From Tetragenococcus sp041859945 (GTDB lineage Bacteria > Bacillota > Bacilli > Lactobacillales > Enterococcaceae): a DNA stretch of 27,892 bases. Positions 6,683 through 13,876 of the stretch are shown piece by piece (position 1 is the stretch's first letter; each line of letters opens with the position of its first letter). The stretch spans positions 1 through 27,892 of the forward strand of contig JBFLGC010000034.1 of assembly GCA_041859945.1 (NCBI GenBank), written 5' to 3'. The notes under the pieces are model-generated. The model searched no databases and had not been told where the DNA came from. It saw nothing but the letters and a program-made list of their open reading frames with translations. A program made the position numbers and the translations under genes.

Positions 6683-7627
6683 TTAGTCAGCTGATACATA
6701 GTTATCGACCACGATTGTTGTCGTGTCGCCCTTTTCAGCAGCATTGATCAATTGTTCTGCGTAAAGCACGAAGGTATTTGAAGATTCTGTGGCACCTGAT
6801 ACGACTTCGACATCGCCAGGAGTCCCTTCTTCTTCACCCATTGCTTTGACAAATTCGTCATTCAAAGCTGGGATATATTCTTCAGGTGATGTCCCTGCTT
6901 GATCTTTCATAGACTTGTTGTAGTCAGCATCATCTTTTTTCGAATCACCATTCGCATTGACATTGTCAAAGTTTGATTCAGTGACTTTGCCATCTTTGAC
7001 TACGATCGAAAATACTGCATGGTAACCATAGGAGTCATTTTTTTCTTCTAAAGTATAGGTACCATCTTTCAAATCTGCACCATTATCGATTTCGATTTTA
7101 TCGGTATTACCAGCTTGAGCTGCTTGGATCAATTGTTGAGCATAGTTTTGGAAAGCATGGAAACTGTGGGTCGCGCCTGTTACAACATCGATGTTTTCAG
7201 GGTTTTGTTTATCTAACAACTCTTCATTGAACTTAGGAATGAATTCTTCAGGAGAGATCCCGGATTTTTCCTTCATACTTGTATTATATTCTTCATCATC
7301 TTTTTTAGAATTGCCATCTGCATCGACATAGTCAAATTGTGAATCAGTGATCGCACCATCTTTCGCTGTGATCGAAAAAACAGCATGGTAGCCATTATTG
7401 TCATTCTTTTCTTCTAAGCTATACGTGCCATCCTGTAAAGAGGCAGCTGATACAACGTCAGAAGAAGTTTCTTCTGTTGCTGCTGTTGATTCGGCAACTT
7501 CAGAAGAAGCTGTTGAGCTTTGTGCTGAAGAGCTTTCTGTCGTTTTTTCATCAGGTGAACAAGCCCCTAACACTAGTGCTGAAAAAGCCAAGGCCGTAAC
7601 AGCTGATACAAATTTCTTAGTTTTCAT
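6683..7627 (-). CDS. pplA: PplA, extracellular flavin-carrying lipoprotein with two FMN-binding domains
   Basis: The exported electron carrier of flavin-based EET. From the ATG at 7627 the precursor has 314 residues: signal peptide ending in LVLGAC (C23 lipidated), a Ser/Thr/Glu-rich tether to about residue 62, then two tandem FMN_bind domains. Each domain starts DGTY(S/T)LEEKND..GYHAVFSI and ends in the flavinylation motif, VTGATHS in the first and VSGATES in the second, where the threonine of GAT is the expected FMN acceptor. The reading frame extends 16 codons farther upstream, but only the later start gives a proper signal peptide. It has its own consensus promoter and terminator and is divergent from ndh2. 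In Listeria the sex pheromone cPplA is cut from this signal peptide. Confidence 0.93.
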   Translation of the reverse strand: MKTKKFVSAVTALAFSALVLGACSPDEKTTESSSAQSSTASSEVAESTAATEETSSDVVSAASLQDGTYSLEEKNDNNGYHAVFSITAKDGAITDSQFDYVDADGNSKKDDEEYNTSMKEKSGISPEEFIPKFNEELLDKQNPENIDVVTGATHSFHAFQNYAQQLIQAAQAGNTDKIEIDNGADLKDGTYTLEEKNDSYGYHAVFSIVVKDGKVTESNFDNVNANGDSKKDDADYNKSMKDQAGTSPEEYIPALNDEFVKAMGEEEGTPGDVEVVSGATESSNTFVLYAEQLINAAEKGDTTTIVVDNYVSAD

Positions 7628-7652
7628 TATTGATCCCACTTTCATCATTTTT

Positions 7653-7670
7653 TCACAAATAACTTTGTGA
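7653..7670. promoter_or_regulatory. Perfect inverted repeat at the pplA transcription start
   Basis: TCACAAA, TAAC, TTTGTGA: seven perfect base pairs around four bases. It lies just after the predicted transcription start of pplA (-10 at 7686-7681), the right place for a repressor operator, or it forms an mRNA hairpin. Similar TCACA/TGTGA half sites recur at 7767-7781 before ndh2. Confidence 0.5.
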
Positions 7671-7680
7671 TTCAATTAAC

Positions 7681-7708
7681 ATTTTAATGATTTTCAATGA
7701 ATTGTCAA
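7681..7708 (-). promoter_or_regulatory. Promoter of pplA
   Basis: Minus strand TTGACA (7708-7703, perfect consensus), 16-nt spacer, TAAAAT (7686-7681, 5 of 6). Best-matching vegetative promoter in the window. Confidence 0.75.
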
Positions 7709-7766
7709 CTCTTAATTCTAATTTTTCTTTAAAAACCCAGGATCAAGGTTAATTAGTCAATATTTG

Positions 7767-7792
7767 TCACAGTTTTTGTGAAAATTTCAAAA
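7767..7792. promoter_or_regulatory. Overlapping inverted repeats upstream of the ndh2 promoter
   Basis: TCACA (7767-7771) and TGTGA (7777-7781) form one inverted repeat; TTGTGAA, AAT, TTCAAAA (7776-7792) forms a second, imperfect one. The latter resembles a Rex operator but has a 3-nt rather than a 4-nt centre and a mismatched right arm. Both end next to the -35 box of ndh2. Confidence 0.35.
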
Positions 7793-7797
7793 AATCT

Positions 7798-7826
7798 TAG
7801 ACAAATAATGAAAATAGCTATATAAT
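7798..7826 (+). promoter_or_regulatory. Promoter of ndh2
   Basis: TAGACA (7798-7803, 5 of 6), 17-nt spacer, TATAAT (7821-7826, 6 of 6). About 50 nt of leader precede the ndh2 start codon. Confidence 0.75.
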
Positions 7827-7881
7827 GAGGAAGACTGTGTAATAATTATTTTTTGTATTTCAAATTAAGGAGAGATTTTCA

Positions 7882-9804
7882 ATGACTAAGCAAAATATTG
7901 TCGTTGTAGGTGCTGGGTATTCTGGTGTTGCAGCTACCAAATACATGGCGAAAAAATTTAAAAAAGATAATGATGTCTCGATCACTTTGATCGATCGCCA
8001 TTCTTACCATACAATGATGACCGAACTTCACGAAGTCGCTGCCGCTCGGGTCGAACCTGATGCGATCCAGTATGACTTACAACGGCTTTTCTGCCGCAAA
8101 AAGAATGTTCAACTCGTAACTGACTCCGTAACGGCAATCGATAAAGAAAATAAGACTGTCCAAACCAAACATGGCTCTTATCCATTTGATTATTTGGTCC
8201 TAGCTATGGGTGGTGAACCCAACGACTTCGGTACACCAGGCGTTAAAGAACATGGCTTTACTTTATGGTCTTTTGATGATGCTGTCCGTATCCGCGAACA
8301 TATCGAAACGACAGTCGCCAAAGCCGCACTTGAACCAGATGCTGGCATTCGTCGGGCGATGTTGACTTTTGTCGTTTGTGGTTCTGGTTTTACAGGAATC
8401 GAAATGGTCGGTGAATTGATCGACTGGAAAGAACAATTAGCTAAGGTCTATAAATTAGATCCCAGCGAAATCACTTTGAAAGTCGTCGAAGCATTACCTA
8501 CGATCTTGAACATGTTGGATCGTAATGATGCTGCTAAGGCTGAACGTTATTTAAATAAAAAAGGCGTCGAATTGGTAGTAAATTCACCTATCGTCGCTGT
8601 AGAACCTGACCATATCGTTTTAAAAGATGGTTCGACGATCCCTACTCATACCCTGATCTGGACGGCCGGGGTCAAAGCAACTTCTGATGCTGCTGATTTC
8701 GGATTAGAATCGGCTCGTGGTAGTCGTTTAGTAGCCAATGAATATATGCAAGCAAAAGGCTATGAAAATCAAAATATTTATATCGTGGGCGACCAAGTCT
8801 ATTACGAAGAGTTTCCTAATACACCGACACCACAAATCGTTCAAGCTGCTGAAGGCACTGGCCACACCGCTGCTAAGCATATCGTAGCTTCTGTCAAAGG
8901 CGGCGAAAAGGAAGCCTATAAAGGAAATTATCAAGGCTTCATGGTTTCCATCGGTTCTAAGTGGGGCGTTGCTAACCTCTTCAACAAAATCCATTTGAGT
9001 GGTTTTTTGGCAATGGTCATGAAACATATTGTCAACTTGAAATACTTCTTTGATATCCGAACTGGCTACTATATGTTCCAATATATCATGCATGAATTCT
9101 TCCACATCAAAAACGATCGTAACGTGGCACGCGGACATTCTTCTCGTTACGGAAATGTTTTGTGGAGTTTACCTTTACGTCTATTTTACGGGATGGCTTG
9201 GTTCCTTGAAGCCTTCAAGAAAATCGTTGGCGATGGCAAATGGTTCACACCGAGCACGTGGTTTGGCGATGGCTCATGGTTCAAAGGTGATAGTGTCTTT
9301 CCTTGGACTTGGGATTATGCTGTAGATGCAGCTAGCGCGGCTAGCGGTGCTGATGCCACCTCTGCTGCCAGTGGTGCCGAAACAGCTGGAGAAGCAGTGA
9401 AAACTGTCTTTGGCTTGAGTTATGGTTATGGAGAACAACCCATGGCCGTTATCGAAAAAGCCCCTGATTGGTTCATGAATGTGATGAAAGTCATCATGCC
9501 AAATATGGACGTTGCTGTTGCTTTTCAAAAAATCATGGTCTTTGCTGAAATCGGGATTGCCCTTTGTTTGATGGCTGGTCTATTCACTTGGTTATTCAGT
9601 GGTGTCACCATCGTATTGGTAGCAACTTTCTGTTTATCAGGAATGTTTTATTGGGCCAATATGTGGTTCATTCCAGTAGCCATCGCTTTGATGAACGGAT
9701 CCGGTCGTGCGGTTGGGTTGGATCGTTGGGTCATTCCATGGTTACAACGTAAACTTGGCAAATGGCGTTACGGGACACCGAAATCCATGTATGGTCAAAA
9801 TTAA
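7882..9804 (+). CDS. ndh2: Ndh2, type II NADH:quinone oxidoreductase with C-terminal membrane domain
   Basis: Oxidises cytosolic NADH and reduces demethylmenaquinone; in EET it is the entry point for electrons. The 640-residue protein is much longer than the usual ~400-residue NDH-2. Residues 1-400 are the flavoenzyme: FAD motif VGAGYSGVAATKYM (G10, G12, G15), second nucleotide fold CGSGFTGIEMVGEL near residue 165, and NIYIVGDQ near 300. An aromatic-rich region follows, then an Ala/Ser-rich low-complexity linker at about 480-506, then a membrane domain with several segments (for example IALCLMAGLFTWLF). Such an extension is characteristic of the EET-associated Ndh2. The ATG follows AAGGAGAGA. 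A strong terminator follows, so eetA has its own promoter. Confidence 0.93.
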   Translation: MTKQNIVVVGAGYSGVAATKYMAKKFKKDNDVSITLIDRHSYHTMMTELHEVAAARVEPDAIQYDLQRLFCRKKNVQLVTDSVTAIDKENKTVQTKHGSYPFDYLVLAMGGEPNDFGTPGVKEHGFTLWSFDDAVRIREHIETTVAKAALEPDAGIRRAMLTFVVCGSGFTGIEMVGELIDWKEQLAKVYKLDPSEITLKVVEALPTILNMLDRNDAAKAERYLNKKGVELVVNSPIVAVEPDHIVLKDGSTIPTHTLIWTAGVKATSDAADFGLESARGSRLVANEYMQAKGYENQNIYIVGDQVYYEEFPNTPTPQIVQAAEGTGHTAAKHIVASVKGGEKEAYKGNYQGFMVSIGSKWGVANLFNKIHLSGFLAMVMKHIVNLKYFFDIRTGYYMFQYIMHEFFHIKNDRNVARGHSSRYGNVLWSLPLRLFYGMAWFLEAFKKIVGDGKWFTPSTWFGDGSWFKGDSVFPWTWDYAVDAASAASGADATSAASGAETAGEAVKTVFGLSYGYGEQPMAVIEKAPDWFMNVMKVIMPNMDVAVAFQKIMVFAEIGIALCLMAGLFTWLFSGVTIVLVATFCLSGMFYWANMWFIPVAIALMNGSGRAVGLDRWVIPWLQRKLGKWRYGTPKSMYGQN

Positions 9805-9814
9805 GGCAACATTC

Positions 9815-9850
9815 GGCTGGAACGAAAATTGTTCCAGCCTTTCTTTTTTG
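9815..9850 (+). terminator. Terminator between ndh2 and eetA
   Basis: GGCTGGAAC, 7-nt loop, GTTCCAGCC, then a T-rich tract. Perfect 9-bp stem; separates ndh2 from the eetA promoter, though some readthrough is possible. Confidence 0.87.
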
Positions 9851-9879
9851 ATTACATAACTTATGGTTTATGCTAAAAT
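9851..9879 (+). promoter_or_regulatory. Candidate promoter of eetA-eetB-dmkB
   Basis: ATTACA (9851-9856), 17-nt spacer, extended -10 TGCTAAAAT with the hexamer at 9874-9879. Lies directly after the ndh2 terminator. Confidence 0.5.
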
Positions 9880-9906
9880 GAACGAAGCAAAGGAGGACGA
9901 ATCTCC

Positions 9907-10326
9907 ATGTCTAAAATCAAAACATTCATCAAAAATAGTCACTTAAAACCATGGGATGGCCTCATCATCGTCCTTTTGATTATAAGCTCATTTATACCCA
10001 TTGTTGTTTTCGGTTTGCAGCAAGATCAACCTCAAGCGGAGAAACAAGCCATCTTACGAGTGGACGGTCAAGAAATCAAACGGTTCGATTTGGTTGCTGA
10101 TCAAAAAAGTTACACTTACAATTACAAAGATCCTGACGGTGACTATAACCTGATTGAAGTTTCTGGCGATAAGATCCGGATCAAAGAAGCTAATTGCGGT
10201 GATCAAATTTGTGTCCGTCGTGGTTGGGCCAAAGAGACCGGTGAAACTATTGTCTGTCTCCCTCACAAATTGGTGATCGAAATTTCTTCTATAGATGGGA
10301 GTGACACCGACGATCTGATTTATTGA
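9907..10326 (+). CDS. eetA: EetA, NusG domain II-containing membrane-anchored protein
   Basis: A 139-residue protein with one N-terminal membrane segment (about residues 17-37, GLIIVLLIISSFIPIVVFGL) and an outside NusG_II-like beta domain. The conserved cysteine-bearing stretch is present: NCGDQICVRRGWAKETGET followed by IVCLPHKLVIEI. EetA is required for EET in Listeria, where it is proposed to help pass electrons across the membrane with EetB; its exact mechanism is unsettled. It has a strong AAAGGAGG site and is followed after 12 nt by eetB. Confidence 0.9.
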   Translation: MSKIKTFIKNSHLKPWDGLIIVLLIISSFIPIVVFGLQQDQPQAEKQAILRVDGQEIKRFDLVADQKSYTYNYKDPDGDYNLIEVSGDKIRIKEANCGDQICVRRGWAKETGETIVCLPHKLVIEISSIDGSDTDDLIY

Positions 10327-10338
10327 TCGATCGACTTT

Positions 10339-10920
10339 ATGAATCATCGTTTACGAAAAATCATTTTTATTGCGCTACTCGTAGCTCAAGGTGTCGTCAT
10401 CGGTTTAGTGGAAAACATGATCCCTTATCCCTTTAGCTTTGCACCTGGTGCCAAACTAGGCTTGGCCAACTTGATCACAATCATCGCCATTTTTACCATG
10501 CCTAAAAGAGACAGCTTTTTACTCGTTTGGATGCGACTGATCTTAACAACGCTCTTAGGTGGGACCCTCTCAACTTTTTTATATAGTATGAGTGGTGCCT
10601 TACTAAGCTATTGCGGGATGCTGCTCGTCAAAAGCTTAGGGCCTAAACGTGTCAGTATCATCGGCATCAGCGCAACTGGCGGTTTTTTACATAATGTTGG
10701 TCAGCTCGTCACGGCTTCTTGGATCGCCCAATCATGGACAGTCATGCTTTATTTGCCTGTCCTTTCATTTTTAGGGATCTTATCCGGGATCGCAATCGGG
10801 ATCGCTGCCAATTATTTACTCCAACGCGTCGCGACTTTGCGACAATTTCAAACCGAATACGAGGCCCAGACTCACGTAAAGTGGCAATTAAATGAAAAAA
10901 ATAAGTCTCAAAACAAATAA
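10339..10920 (+). CDS. eetB: EetB, Gx transporter family membrane protein
   Basis: A 193-residue membrane protein of the family formerly called heptaprenyl diphosphate synthase component I, now Gx transporter. Its start (IIFIALLVAQGVVIGLVENM, then PFSFAPGAKLGLANL) is typical. About five or six membrane segments end near residue 165, followed by a polar tail. In EET it works with EetA, probably as the membrane-spanning partner. No clear Shine-Dalgarno sequence precedes the ATG, only 12 nt after the eetA stop, so translation may depend on coupling with eetA. Confidence 0.88.
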   Translation: MNHRLRKIIFIALLVAQGVVIGLVENMIPYPFSFAPGAKLGLANLITIIAIFTMPKRDSFLLVWMRLILTTLLGGTLSTFLYSMSGALLSYCGMLLVKSLGPKRVSIIGISATGGFLHNVGQLVTASWIAQSWTVMLYLPVLSFLGILSGIAIGIAANYLLQRVATLRQFQTEYEAQTHVKWQLNEKNKSQNK

Positions 10921-10931
10921 AGGAGAACACC

Positions 10932-11918
10932 ATGAAGCTTCACCCCATGTGGAAGAATTATCCTTCCTTGCAACCTGAATTACAACAAACGATTCGCTTG
11001 ATGGAAGATTCGATTCATTTAAAAAATAAGCCTGTCCAAGAAGCGATTTTGGCAATGATCCATGCTGGTGGCAAGTTATTACGGCCCGCTTATCAACTGC
11101 TCTTTTCACAATTTGGACCTGAACAAGATCGTAAGAAGGCGGTGTCGATCGCTGCTGCCATTGAAATGTTGCATACAGCCACCTTGATCCACGACGATAT
11201 CGTGGATGATGCCGATCTTAGACGCAACAAAGCGACTATCCGGGCACGTTTTGGAAATAATACTGCGGTATATGCTGGCGACTATTTGTTTGTTTCTTGT
11301 TTTAAATTAATGGCTGATTACGCCTCATCAATGAAAAGTTTACAGTTGAATTCTCGCAGTATGGAAAAGATACTGACTGGTGAATTAGGTCAAATGACCG
11401 ATCATTACAATTTGGCGATCACTGTTGCCGAATACTTAGAAAATATTTCGGGCAAGACTGCTGAACTTTTCGCCTTGAGTTGCTCGATCGGCGCTTTCGA
11501 AAGCGGTACTTCTAAGTCCTTTGCCAAAAAAGCCGCCGAAATCGGCGAGGCGATCGGCTTGGCCTTCCAAATCATGGATGACATTCTAGATTATACACAA
11601 ACAAGCACTGAAATCGGTAAACCTGTTTTAGAAGATGTCCGTCAAGGTGTCTATTCCCTGCCATTGATTTATGCCCTGCAGACACAAAAAGACCAGCTTG
11701 AGCCTTTACTTAACAAACAAAGTGAGATGACAGAAGCTGACACCCGTCAGGTCTTACAAATTGTCCAAGCTTCGGAAGGGGTAAAAAAGGCCAAACAAAT
11801 GGCGCAAACCTACACCGAACAAGCACTCAAAAAAATAAGTAGTCTACCCGATACCCCACAACAAACACGTGAAGCCCTTTATTCATTGACAGAGCTCATC
11901 TTAAATCGTACGAATTGA
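10932..11918 (+). CDS. dmkB: DmkB, trans-polyprenyl diphosphate synthase
   Basis: Builds the long isoprenoid chain that DmkA attaches to the naphthoquinone ring. The 328-residue cytosolic enzyme has both aspartate-rich motifs: DDIVDDADLRR (from D88) and DDILD (D216-D220), plus HAGGKLLRPAYQ near residue 38 and the lysine-bearing GKPVLEDVRQG. The ATG follows AAAGGAGAACACC, 11 nt after eetB. It closes the eetA-eetB-dmkB unit with a strong terminator. Context makes it the EET-dedicated synthase; chain length cannot be judged confidently from the sequence. Confidence 0.9.
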   Translation: MKLHPMWKNYPSLQPELQQTIRLMEDSIHLKNKPVQEAILAMIHAGGKLLRPAYQLLFSQFGPEQDRKKAVSIAAAIEMLHTATLIHDDIVDDADLRRNKATIRARFGNNTAVYAGDYLFVSCFKLMADYASSMKSLQLNSRSMEKILTGELGQMTDHYNLAITVAEYLENISGKTAELFALSCSIGAFESGTSKSFAKKAAEIGEAIGLAFQIMDDILDYTQTSTEIGKPVLEDVRQGVYSLPLIYALQTQKDQLEPLLNKQSEMTEADTRQVLQIVQASEGVKKAKQMAQTYTEQALKKISSLPDTPQQTREALYSLTELILNRTN

Positions 11919-11921
11919 GCG

Positions 11922-11955
11922 ACTCCAAGAAGTTTTGGCTTCTTGGAGTTTTTTT
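11922..11955 (+). terminator. Terminator of dmkB
   Basis: ACTCCAAGAAG, 6-nt loop, CTTCTTGGAGT, T-run: perfect 11-bp stem. Confidence 0.92.
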
Positions 11956-12398
11956 AACTATTAAGGAAGTATATCTTTTGGGTAACGTTCAAAACTTGGT
12001 ATATCCATTTTATTAGTGCAGAAAAGGAACTTGAGCGGTAAGTTTATGGCGGCAAATAACCCAAAAAAATGAAAAGTATCGGAAATTAAAAAACGAGTGC
12101 CTGTCGTATCCACAAAATAGCAAAAAGAGTAGCAACAGAAATTATTGGCTATCAAACTGTAGTTTCGGTATCCACAAAAATAAATGGATACCGGATTACA
12201 GTTGTTAGCAAGAAAAGTCCCAACCAAAAATTCATGATTAGGGAGGTATGACGATTAAGAAAGCATTGTTATAAAAGAAGGAACTTAGACTATAAATGTG
12301 CCTTTTTTATTGATCATATTGTATTTATTGAATCGGAACTTTTCACTATTTTGTCTTTCTTCTTCAATAAACAATTAACTATTTCTTTACAAGTATCG
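11956..12398. other. A/T-rich spacer with no confident gene
   Basis: No reading frame here has a convincing start and ribosome site. A minus-strand open frame (12227-11961, TTG start) would give an 88-residue Cys- and Phe-rich peptide. A different minus frame from an ATG at 12235 would give a 27-residue membrane-like peptide starting MNFWLGLFLL. Neither has a Shine-Dalgarno sequence, so a decayed small membrane-protein gene is possible but unproved. A tiny plus-strand frame at 12249 encodes only MTIKKALL. The segment also holds the long hairpin at 12155-12203. Confidence 0.5.
12155..12203. repeat. Long interrupted inverted repeat (hairpin)
   Basis: AACTGTA (12155-12161) pairs with TACAGTT (12197-12203) and, inside, CGGTATCCA (12166-12174) pairs perfectly with TGGATACCG (12185-12193) around a 10-nt A-rich loop. 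The inner word GTATCCACAAAA also occurs once more about 60 nt upstream. It has no T-run, so it is not an obvious terminator; it resembles a small dispersed palindromic element. Confidence 0.6.
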
Positions 12399-12406
12399 AC
12401 CTGTAT
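12399..12406. repeat. Left target-site duplication of the IS element
   Basis: ACCTGTAT, repeated exactly at 13732-13739 on the other side of the element. Confidence 0.88.
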
Positions 12407-13731
12407 GAGAGTGTAAAATATTTTGTGTAAATAGAAAAAAGGAAGTCCCTTCTGTAGAATAGAGTTACCACAACACATTCACAGAAAAGAGGACTTCCAT
12501 ATGAACGATTTTACTACAGAAATTCTAAAGACTCTAGCGAACAAAGGCGATTTGAATGAATTATTCCGTGTCCATTTGGAAAAAGCTGTCAATACGCTTC
12601 TCAAAACGGAGTTAACGGCTTTCCTCGATTACGAAAAGTACGATCGCATTGGTTTTAACACGGGTAATTCTCGTAACGGCTCCTATGACCGTACGGTCAA
12701 GACCGAGTACGGGGAACTTCATCTCCAGATTCCGCGCGACCGCAACGGCGAGTTCAAGCAACAGACTGTTCCTGCTTATAGACGGACGAATGATACCTTA
12801 GAGGAGACCGTCATTCACCTCTTCCGAAAAGGTATTACCATGTCGGAAATCGCAGACTTGATTGAGAAAATGTATGGGCATCACTACACGCCCCAAACCA
12901 TGTCCAACATGACTAAAGTGCTGACTGAAGAAGTAAATGCATTTAAAGTTAGAACTCTAAATGATAAGTATGTCGCTATTTTCATGGATGCTACTTATAT
13001 TCCTTTAAAACGGCAAACCGTCTCCAAAGAAGCAATCTATATTGCCATTGGTATACGAGAAGACGGTACTAAAGAAGTACTAAGTTATGCGATTGCTCCG
13101 ACTGAATCGACCTACGTTTGGAATGAGTTGTTACAGGACATTTACTCCAGAGGAGTTCATGATGTCTTACTGTTTATTACCGATGGCTTAAAAGGCATGA
13201 AAGATACGATTCACCAGATTTATCCTAAAGCTAAATACCAACATTGCTGTGTTCACGTTTCCCGTAATATTGCTCATAAAGTACGTGTCAAAGATCGAAA
13301 AGAAATCTGTGATGATTTTAAGGCTGTTTATCAAGCTAGCTCAAAGGAAGAGGCAAATACCTTTTTAGGGAGTATGATTGAGAAGTGGCAGAAAACTTAT
13401 CCTAAAGTGACGCAGTCACTGATAAAAAATCAAGATTTATTGACTTTTTATGAGTTTCCGCCTGGTATCCGCCGAAGCATTTACTCAACTAATTTAATCG
13501 AATCTTTCAATAAACAAATCAAGAAATACAGCCGCAGAAAAGAGCAGTTTCAAAATGAAGAATCACTAGAGCGTTTCCTAGTATCCATCTTTGATACATA
13601 CAATCAAAAATTCTTAAATAGAAGCCATAAAGGCTTCCAACAAGTGACGGATACATTAGCTTCAATGTTTACTGAGTAACCCATTATTTTGCAGAAGGAC
13701 GAGTTATTTACACAAAATTATTGACGCTCCC
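12407..13731 (+). mobile_element. Complete IS256-family insertion sequence (1325 bp)
   Basis: Terminal inverted repeats of about 27 bp flank one transposase gene. The left end begins GAGAGTGTAAAATATTTTGT and continues GTAAATA; the right end read inward begins GGGAGCGTCAATAATTTTGT and continues GTAAATA, with six mismatches. An exact 8-bp duplication lies outside each end. Size, single gene, ends and duplication length all fit the IS256 family. Intact ends, intact gene and exact duplications indicate a recent and possibly still mobile insertion. It sits between two terminators, so it probably breaks no gene. Confidence 0.92.
12501..13679 (+). CDS. IS256-family transposase (mutator-type DDE)
   Basis: A 392-residue transposase, the usual length for the family (about 390). 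It has the family N-terminus (NTLLKTELTAFLDYEKYDR, then GNSRNGSYDRTVKTEYGEL), the first catalytic aspartate in YVAIFMDATYIPLK (about residue 160), the second in LLFITDGLKGMK (about 227), the C/H region YQHCCVHVSRNI, and the third acidic residue in STNLIESFNKQIKK (about 335). Translation starts at an ATG behind AAAAGAGGA. The reading frame is intact. It resembles enterococcal and lactococcal members such as IS1310 and IS905; I cannot name the exact type. Confidence 0.95.
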   Translation: MNDFTTEILKTLANKGDLNELFRVHLEKAVNTLLKTELTAFLDYEKYDRIGFNTGNSRNGSYDRTVKTEYGELHLQIPRDRNGEFKQQTVPAYRRTNDTLEETVIHLFRKGITMSEIADLIEKMYGHHYTPQTMSNMTKVLTEEVNAFKVRTLNDKYVAIFMDATYIPLKRQTVSKEAIYIAIGIREDGTKEVLSYAIAPTESTYVWNELLQDIYSRGVHDVLLFITDGLKGMKDTIHQIYPKAKYQHCCVHVSRNIAHKVRVKDRKEICDDFKAVYQASSKEEANTFLGSMIEKWQKTYPKVTQSLIKNQDLLTFYEFPPGIRRSIYSTNLIESFNKQIKKYSRRKEQFQNEESLERFLVSIFDTYNQKFLNRSHKGFQQVTDTLASMFTE

Positions 13732-13739
13732 ACCTGTAT
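13732..13739. repeat. Right target-site duplication of the IS element
   Basis: ACCTGTAT, identical to 12399-12406. Confidence 0.88.
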
Positions 13740-13773
13740 TGAATAGCCCAGTATTCTTTGTTATAAGTTTGTC

Positions 13774-13811
13774 TTGTCAAAATAATTAGATACTGTTTAT
13801 ATTTTTGACAA
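13774..13811. repeat. Perfect 9-bp inverted repeat
   Basis: TTGTCAAAA (13774-13782) and TTTTGACAA (13803-13811) separated by 20 nt, in the spacer between the IS and the gor terminator. Role unknown; possibly an old operator or remnant promoter. Confidence 0.4.
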
Positions 13812-13829
13812 TAATTACCCAAATCCATT

Positions 13830-13872
13830 AAAAACGAGCGGGGAATGATCGAATCATTCCCCGCTCGTTTTT
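13830..13872 (-). terminator. Very strong terminator of the moxR-gor operon
   Basis: Two perfect 20-nt arms (13830-13849 and 13853-13872) around a 3-nt loop, with the A/T runs at the outer ends. It begins 4 nt after the gor stop codon and could also work rightward. Confidence 0.93.
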
Positions 13873-13876
13873 AGAT

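Noticed and set aside
7776..7792. Firm assignment of a Rex operator
   Set aside because: The centre is one base short and the right arm is mismatched, so it is kept only as a candidate.
8728..9138. 136-residue minus-strand open frame inside ndh2
   Set aside because: Antisense shadow; ndh2 motifs cover the region in frame.
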